Assembly: GCA_016722295.1 (NCBI GenBank)
Contig: JADKGL010000037.1
Coordinates: 476,513-540,512, forward strand
Reading direction: 5' to 3'
Source of the DNA: Saprospiraceae bacterium
Lineage (GTDB): Bacteria > Bacteroidota > Bacteroidia > Chitinophagales > Saprospiraceae
DNA length: 64,000 nt
This document shows positions 58,557 to 64,000 of this stretch, piece by piece. Position 1 is the stretch's first letter, and the number at the start of each line of letters is the position of its first letter. Below the pieces are notes generated by a model that was not told where the DNA came from, did not search any database, and was given only the letters and a program-made list of their open reading frames with translations. The position numbers and the translations under genes were made by a program.

Positions 58557-59444
58557 TTGGCAATAAATTCTAATATTAAAATTTCTATTCGTTTTTTTGA
58601 TGACAGAGAAGTCAGAGCTGTTTGGAACGAAGTGGATTCCAAGTGGTGGTTTTCGGTATTAGATATTGTAGCTGTTTTACGAAACGAAGATGATTATACC
58701 AAAAATCGCAACTATTGGAAATATCTTAAAGCTAAACTTAAAAAAGAAAATAATGAGTTGGTTAGTGCCACTACCCAACTGAAATTATTGGCAAATGATA
58801 ACAAACGATATTTAACCGATATGCTCGACCATGAGAAAATCATAGCCTTGGGAAAACAGTTCCCTAGTAAAAATGCCAACAGATTTATAGAATGGTTTAC
58901 TTATAGCGCAGAAAGCATAGATGGCAAAAGCAAAACGAAGGCCTATGCTTTATTTGAAACTTCTTTTGTCGATAGCATAGAAGTGGGTACTACAACAGGT
59001 CTACAACAAATACATGCCTATATATTTGGTGGGTTATATGATTTTGCAGGACAAATCAGAACAAAAAATATAGCTAAAGGTGGATATAGGTTTGAGCATA
59101 CTCAACACTTAAGTAATACCTTGAAACAAATAGACAATATGCCACAAAACAATTTTACTGAAATTGTGGAAAAATATGTGGCAATGAATAAAGCTCATCC
59201 ATTTATGGAGGGCAATGGCAGAAGCATGCGAATTTGGCTGGATTTACTATTAAAAAAACAACTACAATGCTGCATCGATTGGAGTAAAATAAGTAAAACA
59301 AATTACATGAATGCCATGATAATAAGTTCAGTAGATAGCATTCTAATACAAGAATTGCTTAAAAAAGCAATTACCAAAGATATTTACAGTCGGGAAATAT
59401 ATATGAAGGGAATTGATTACTCTTATTATTACGAGGAAAATTGA
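58557..59444 (+). CDS. BRO-N-like domain fused to Fic domain (AMPylator family)
   Basis: The N-terminal ~95 residues match the BRO-N/antirepressor-like fold (RFFDDREVRAVWNEVDSKWW, VLDIVAVLR). A Fic domain follows with the HPFMEGNGRSMR motif (about 214-225), which carries the catalytic His and the anion-hole Gly/Asn/Arg. Fic proteins usually transfer AMP to a protein target. The C-terminus ends SYYYEEN, similar to class III inhibitory helices ((S/T)xxxE(G/N)) except for a final Glu instead of Gly or Asn. The start is TTG 58557 as no ATG exists between it and the upstream stop. No matching antitoxin gene is adjacent. Confidence 0.8.
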   Translation: MAINSNIKISIRFFDDREVRAVWNEVDSKWWFSVLDIVAVLRNEDDYTKNRNYWKYLKAKLKKENNELVSATTQLKLLANDNKRYLTDMLDHEKIIALGKQFPSKNANRFIEWFTYSAESIDGKSKTKAYALFETSFVDSIEVGTTTGLQQIHAYIFGGLYDFAGQIRTKNIAKGGYRFEHTQHLSNTLKQIDNMPQNNFTEIVEKYVAMNKAHPFMEGNGRSMRIWLDLLLKKQLQCCIDWSKISKTNYMNAMIISSVDSILIQELLKKAITKDIYSREIYMKGIDYSYYYEEN

Positions 59445-59602
59445 GAGAAATTAAGAGTATAGAAAAAGACTTATATTTAGAAAAAAATTTATTTATATCC
59501 CCTTATACTTCAACTTATAAATACATAACTTCACAAAAATAAAAAACCCTATTTTTACAAAAAAAAACTCAAACATTTACACTTTAAACTAGAAACAAAT
59601 TT

Positions 59603-60886
59603 ATGAGGCAAATATTTCATCTATTTATACTTACTACATTAACACTAAGACTTCACGCACAGATAGTAGATGGAGGAAATGGCCATGCATTAATCCTAGA
59701 CAAACAAGGAAATGTTTGGGCCATTGAAAGGAACAATTTCGACAGTTAGGCGATAGTACATTAGAAAACTCCCCTATCCCCAAAAAGTAAAAAGTCTAAA
59801 ATGTATAAAAGCCATCTCGCGAGGTTACGATCATAGCATAGCTCTTGACAAAAATGGAAACTTATATTTATGGGGAAGAAATAATTATGGTCAACTAGGA
59901 TGCGCTTCATCAAATGATCAATCAACTCCTCAACAACTTCCAAATCATACGAATTTCATCGCAGCAGAAGGAGGACATTGGCATACTGTAGGGCTTAAAA
60001 ATGATGGAACCGTTTGGTGTTGGGGACATAATTATTATGCGCAGTTAGGAAATGGAACAAGAGAGCACAGCTCGTGGCCTGTTCAAGTGTTACAAACTGC
60101 AAATTCAAAAATATCAATATTAGATTATGTCATTAGCATTGCTTCTGTCGGTAGTCATACATTAGCTTTAAAAAAAGATAGCACTGTTTGGGCGTGGGGA
60201 AGCAATCTGTTTAATCCAATTGGAAAAAGATAAATGTGCTCCGTCCAACCAGAGGCGATCAAAGTAGATGGAATCCCAAAAGTAAAGGAAATAGCAGTTG
60301 GTTGGCATCATTCAGTTGCTTTAGATTATAATGGAAAAATTTGGATTTGGGGCTCTGACCCCGCCTTTCAGTATAAAGAAGAAACAAGAAAACATTATAG
60401 CCACTATTCCAATTTGGATTAGTTTCAACTAAGATCACAAAAAGCCTGTGAAGTTGGCATTCACTTGCGATAGATGAAAACAAAAAGAAGAAGCGGGCGT
60501 GGGGGAAAAATCATTATGGTTACAACAAAGAATGGAGATACAATCAGCCGATCAAACCTAGGCTAAACAGAAACCCAGAAAATGACGATGATTTGGGTGG
60601 TGGATGCTTCCAATCGATTGCAGTAGATACATCAGGTGCCTTGTTCACTTTCGGAGACAATCCTTCCGGGCAACTTGGTTTAGGAAATTTCTCTAGATGC
60701 TATTCACCCAAATTAATGCCAATAGATTTAAATGGTTTTATTGTAAATAAATCCATATTCACAGAAGAAAAAAAATCAACATTTAAGAATAACAATACTA
60801 TGAAAATAGCATTATATTTTTTACTATCGATTAGTTTATTATTAAACGTTGTTCTCTTAAAAAAGATAGGATATCGTAAAAATTAA
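59603..60886 (+). pseudogene. RCC1-repeat secreted protein with C-terminal TM helix, multiply frameshifted
   Basis: A signal peptide (MRQIFHLFILTTLTLRLHAQ) and RCC1 repeats such as GYDHSIALDKNGNLYLWG and GGHWHTVGLKNDGTVWCWG are clear, with about six units spread over at least three frames. The first frame stops at 59748 and the last part is MGGGCFQSIAVDTSGALFTFG (60593). The protein ends in a single hydrophobic helix and basic tail (LLKKIGYRKN) rather than a T9SS domain. All the motifs are intact, so indels from sequencing are as likely as decay. Confidence 0.72.
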
Positions 60887-60907
60887 AGCAATAAAAAAAA
60901 ACATCGC

Positions 60908-62512
60908 CTAAATCAGTTCCTTCAGTCTTACATAATCAATCTTAGAATGATGTTCCAGAGGATCTCTCGGAATATGAGTCATAAACTTCACTCTACGAAA
61001 ATGATAGGAAAATTGGTCTTGATTTCTTGTTCGTTGCTTTTGTTATCACTTTCAGGCTTTGACTGAATAACACAAATTATTTCTCGTATTTTTAAGAATT
61101 GTTCCGAGTTCTACACTTGAAATCCGTCCAAGTTTTTCTTCAAAAACAAATGGACTAATTAGTTTTCCTCCGCAACGAACCAATTGCTGACATCTGCCCG
61201 TAAGGAAGAGTCTGTTATTCTCATCGAAATAGCCACTATCACCTGTGCGATGCCAAACCGACTTTTCTGTGATAATCTTATTCGCTTTTCGTTAAACTTC
61301 ATTATCTAGATAATTTCGAAGCACATGAGGTCCTTTAACAATAATTTCTCCTATAGAATTTTGTTTCAGTTCTAAATTCTCAATTCTATTCCAACGACTT
61401 TATGGAATTCGTGATCTAGCACTGGGATTATTTTAACATTAGAATAGTGATGAATTGATCCCAACTGCTAATCCTGAAAACTCATTCCAATTTATAATAA
61501 TCCAACAATTCTTCAGCGAGTATAGAACTTATTGGCTCAGCTTCAATCAACCAGACACAATGCGAATAATTGCATCAGGAAAAGCAAGTTTAATGATCTC
61601 AACAGTTTTAGGATAACATGGTGCACCTCCTACTAATAATACTCCTCGGTTTACTTGCCCTTGATTGTTTCAATAAATAGTGAGCATACCGCTCGGCAAA
61701 AAAAGGTGAATACAAGACAATGAATAAATCTTGTGATAAACCATTTGATTATGAATTCTTTTTGAATCCATATTTTTTTAATTTTTAAGATTGGTATCAG
61801 GAATTATGGTTGTTTCCTAGTCCAAGATTGATCATCAAGACGATAGGTAGACTTGTCATATCTGAATTTTGAATATTCAAGTCTATATAGATTTTAAAGC
61901 TTCAAATTGATTTTTGCAGCATTGAATAAGTGCGTATCGCTGCCTTAGGCTTGCCTGTGCTGCCTGTGCTAAAAGTAATCAATACAGGATCATCTTTAGA
62001 TACTGCTGCAATATCTACATTAACATAATTATTATTGCTTTCACTTGTCATAATTTACAACTTAATGGATCGCAATCCTTTTATAAACCAAGCTAAAATT
62101 TGTCCTTCCACGTTGCAATTAACGCTTTACATTTTGCAGTTTCAGCTGCGTCATTCAATCGATCGAACCGAAGACCATTCATCAAGAAAAACTGGAATGG
62201 CTCAAAGGACAAATAATGCCAGAATAATTCGATACAATTCGGCCTCTTAGGAACAAAAGCAAGCACTTTATCCCTTTCCGAAGTCCCTTTTTATGATAAG
62301 GCAGCTGTTTGGTAGACTTGATTAAAGAGCTCAAAATAAGTAATACTTCTCTTCTTACTTACTATAGCCAACTGCTTTGGATGTAGCGCAGCTAAATTAT
62401 AAAATTGATTCTCGATTTCCTTCCATTAACAATGCTATATTGAACAAATTGATTTTGCCTACTATTTCAACTACTATTTTTATATTCGACAAATTTTGTT
62501 TAAAAATGTCAT
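60908..62512 (-). pseudogene. AMP-dependent acyl-CoA synthetase-like gene, multiply frameshifted
   Basis: On the minus strand the core motif FSTGSTGKPKAAIRT (P-loop of ANL enzymes), VWHRTGDSGYFDENNRLFLTGR and the C-terminal IPRDPLEHHSKIDYVRLKELI are readable in different frames. The ATG at 62512 opens MTFLNKICRI. Length and order fit a ~530-residue adenylating enzyme such as a fatty acyl-CoA ligase or OleC-like protein. At least five indels interrupt it. Neither reaction nor substrate can be fixed. Confidence 0.72.
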
Positions 62513-62548
62513 GAATCCTATATGCAACAAGATATGTCTTCATATCAT

Positions 62549-63026
62549 TCAAAAGTCCACATCTCTTTGTAAAAAGTCTAAAATAAGCTTTGTCTCATTT
62601 GGTCCAATTTGATCATAAATTTGCTCAGTAAGTAAGCCTCCTGCTGTAATTGTAAAATTCTTAAAATTATAGAAAGCTAGCCAATTGTCTTTTTTATTAG
62701 GTTTAACCTCTGTAATAACTTCATCCCAATAGGCATTATCCAACTGCACGGCCTTAACAAAACATAATCTAATGCTATTTACACTTCCATCTAAACAAGT
62801 GTCAGCATTAAGAGGGAGGGTATCCCTTCACAAAACAGACCACTTACTGGCATTTCTTCCCCAAGTAAGTAAAAACTTCTTCGATAGGTTTGCAAATCAA
62901 TATTTCATTCCTAATCTCTTTGATCTCCGAATCATAAGTCTTATAAGGACTAAAGAAAACAAAGGCAAAACAAATTATAAACAAAACAACTAATGTACCT
63001 AACACTACTTTAAACCGATTTCGCAT
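62549..63026 (-). pseudogene. SRPBCC/polyketide-cyclase-like membrane-anchored protein, frameshifted
   Basis: The ATG at 63026 opens MRNRFKVVLGTLVVLFIICF, a TM anchor. It is followed by IKEIRNEILICKPIEEVFTYLG, the start of an SRPBCC (START-like) fold. After an indel near 62790-62850, AVQLDNAYWDEVITEVKPN and ITAGGLLTEQIYDQIGPN continue the fold to 62549. This is a partial family assignment, and the ligand is unknown. It lies between the GNAT and synthetase genes on the same strand. Confidence 0.6.
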
Positions 63027-64000
63027 ACAAAAAATATTTTTAAAAAACTTCTCCCGAGCTTCGTTAGACAAAGCCCGTGATCTATTCTCACTATAAATAA
63101 ATGCATGGATAATTGACACATAATCATTCCTTTAGCTGCAAGTACAATTTCATTTACTCAGCAACTGACCTAATCTGACCATTCTTTCACTTGCTTACGT
63201 GCCATTGTTTTACAATAAGAGATTTTCAGTGGAATTGTAATAATCATGAATACAGATCGCGTAACCCACTACTTTTTGTCTATCTTCTGCTATAAAAAAA
63301 CAAATTCAGATGTAAGCAAATCTTTTATTGGCATATACTTTCGTATATATGCCTCTTTTATCAATCGGTGTAAAAAACATATTATTTTTGAAAGCATTCA
63401 TTGTGATTTCATATAAGCTTCTCAAGCTCAGCTTCATAATCAGTCAAATCAATGTTTCGAATTTTCAATCCTTGTTTTGTTTAACTACTCTTCAATTGCT
63501 TTTATTATCCAAGTCAATATTAATGTTGCGATCAATGGAAGAGTAATAGCATCCCACTTCTTCAAAGCCATTTTCTCGAAACTGCTTATTATAATAATCC
63601 TTATTGCATTCTTCAGTAAAAAACAAATTAAAGTTATCAGATGAGATTCTGTAATTATTCCGTACTTCCATTGGGCCGATCCGATAACTTGCGCTACTTC
63701 TTTGCGCCAATGCCGTTGCAGTCGAAAACAAAGCATAGGCCACCTCTTCACGATCTATACATTCGTACAAACCTAATGTCCAAGTCAATTCATTATTATA
63801 ACGTAATAAATTATTTTGAGAAAGAAATAAGCCAAACGACCTAATGCAGCGTCCTCCTTTTCGCCATAGGCACATAATCCATATTCAAGAGTAGCTCCTA
63901 CAAATTGAGTTGATTTTAGAACGCAAAAAAAGGGAGTTCTCCTTGTGAATAGTTTGTAAAATCTAAAAGATTTATCTAGTGTCGAGGAAATTTTTACTTT
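63011..64000 (-). pseudogene. GNAT-family acetyltransferase-like gene, frameshifted and running off the right edge
   Basis: Pieces in several frames on the minus strand read YRIGPMEVRNNYRISS, FYSSIDRNINID-like CYYSSIDRNI, and a GNAT C-terminal part (KVVGYAICIHDYYNS, SIIHAFIYSENRSRALSNEA). A plausible N-terminal piece (KSTQFVGATLEYG) is near the edge. The order suits a two-domain N-acetyltransferase protein. The last bases overlap the start of the SRPBCC gene. At least four indels are needed to restore one frame. Confidence 0.6.

Noticed and set aside
1..64000. CRISPR array, rRNA or tRNA genes
   Set aside because: No regularly spaced short repeats and no rRNA or tRNA sequence were recognised on either strand by reading; a dedicated scan was not possible.

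Overview
The window is AT-rich DNA from a member of the Bacteroidota, most likely a Saprospiria/Saprospiraceae-type bacterium. That placement rests on at least ten secreted proteins with type IX secretion (T9SS) C-terminal sorting domains of type A or type B, on promoters of the Bacteroidota form TTG-N19/20-TAnnTTTG, on family markers such as DUF3098 next to ftsX, DUF4403 and CSLREA-type surface proteins, and on the scarcity of Shine-Dalgarno-like leaders. The lineage is inferred from gene content, not from a marker-gene tree. I saw no rRNA, tRNA, CRISPR array, insertion sequence or prophage.

Layout. 0-11 kb: housekeeping genes (NamZ muramidase, exonuclease/GIY-YIG nuclease, Cys/Met PLP enzyme, a dusB-cca-LD-carboxypeptidase operon, an ABC exporter, and murB split by a one-base frameshift). 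11-18.4 kb: three consecutive T9SS cargo proteins (Ig/PKD-like, leucine-rich repeat, sugar dehydrogenase). 18.4-26.3 kb: corA, an FtsX/LolE-type permease, tyrS, an Fe-S protein pair, a thioesterase, lipB, and a thioredoxin/dockerin-like cargo protein. 26.5-39.8 kb: an XRE regulator, two blocks of beta-helix plus 'WTLGY' T9SS surface proteins, and dgkA. A 240-bp piece of the xre 5' region and a 300-bp piece of dgkA recur as truncated copies between the two blocks, so the locus looks like variable surface cargo between conserved flanks, or like two strain haplotypes joined in assembly. 39.8-52.5 kb: polysaccharide deacetylase, lipA, a type-B T9SS giant with seven GCDS repeats, yaaA, a tdk-purH-coaX-outer-membrane operon, and ftsX-DUF3098. 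52.7-55.2 kb: two overlapping ATP-grasp ligase genes, the second fused to a SET lysine-methyltransferase domain. This is the most unusual functional unit in the window. 55.4-59.4 kb: a repeat/peptidoglycan-binding protein, inorganic pyrophosphatase, a DUF4403 protein (frameshifted) and a BRO-N/Fic fusion. 59.6-64 kb: an RCC1-repeat protein and, on the minus strand, GNAT, SRPBCC and acyl-CoA-synthetase-like genes, all broken by many indels.

Sequence quality matters for interpretation. Several frameshifts lie in or beside homopolymers, one of them proven by a near-identical intact neighbour copy. Positions about 27115-27485 look like low-quality read noise. Indel density rises sharply towards the right edge. 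Some apparent pseudogenes are therefore probably sequencing or assembly errors.
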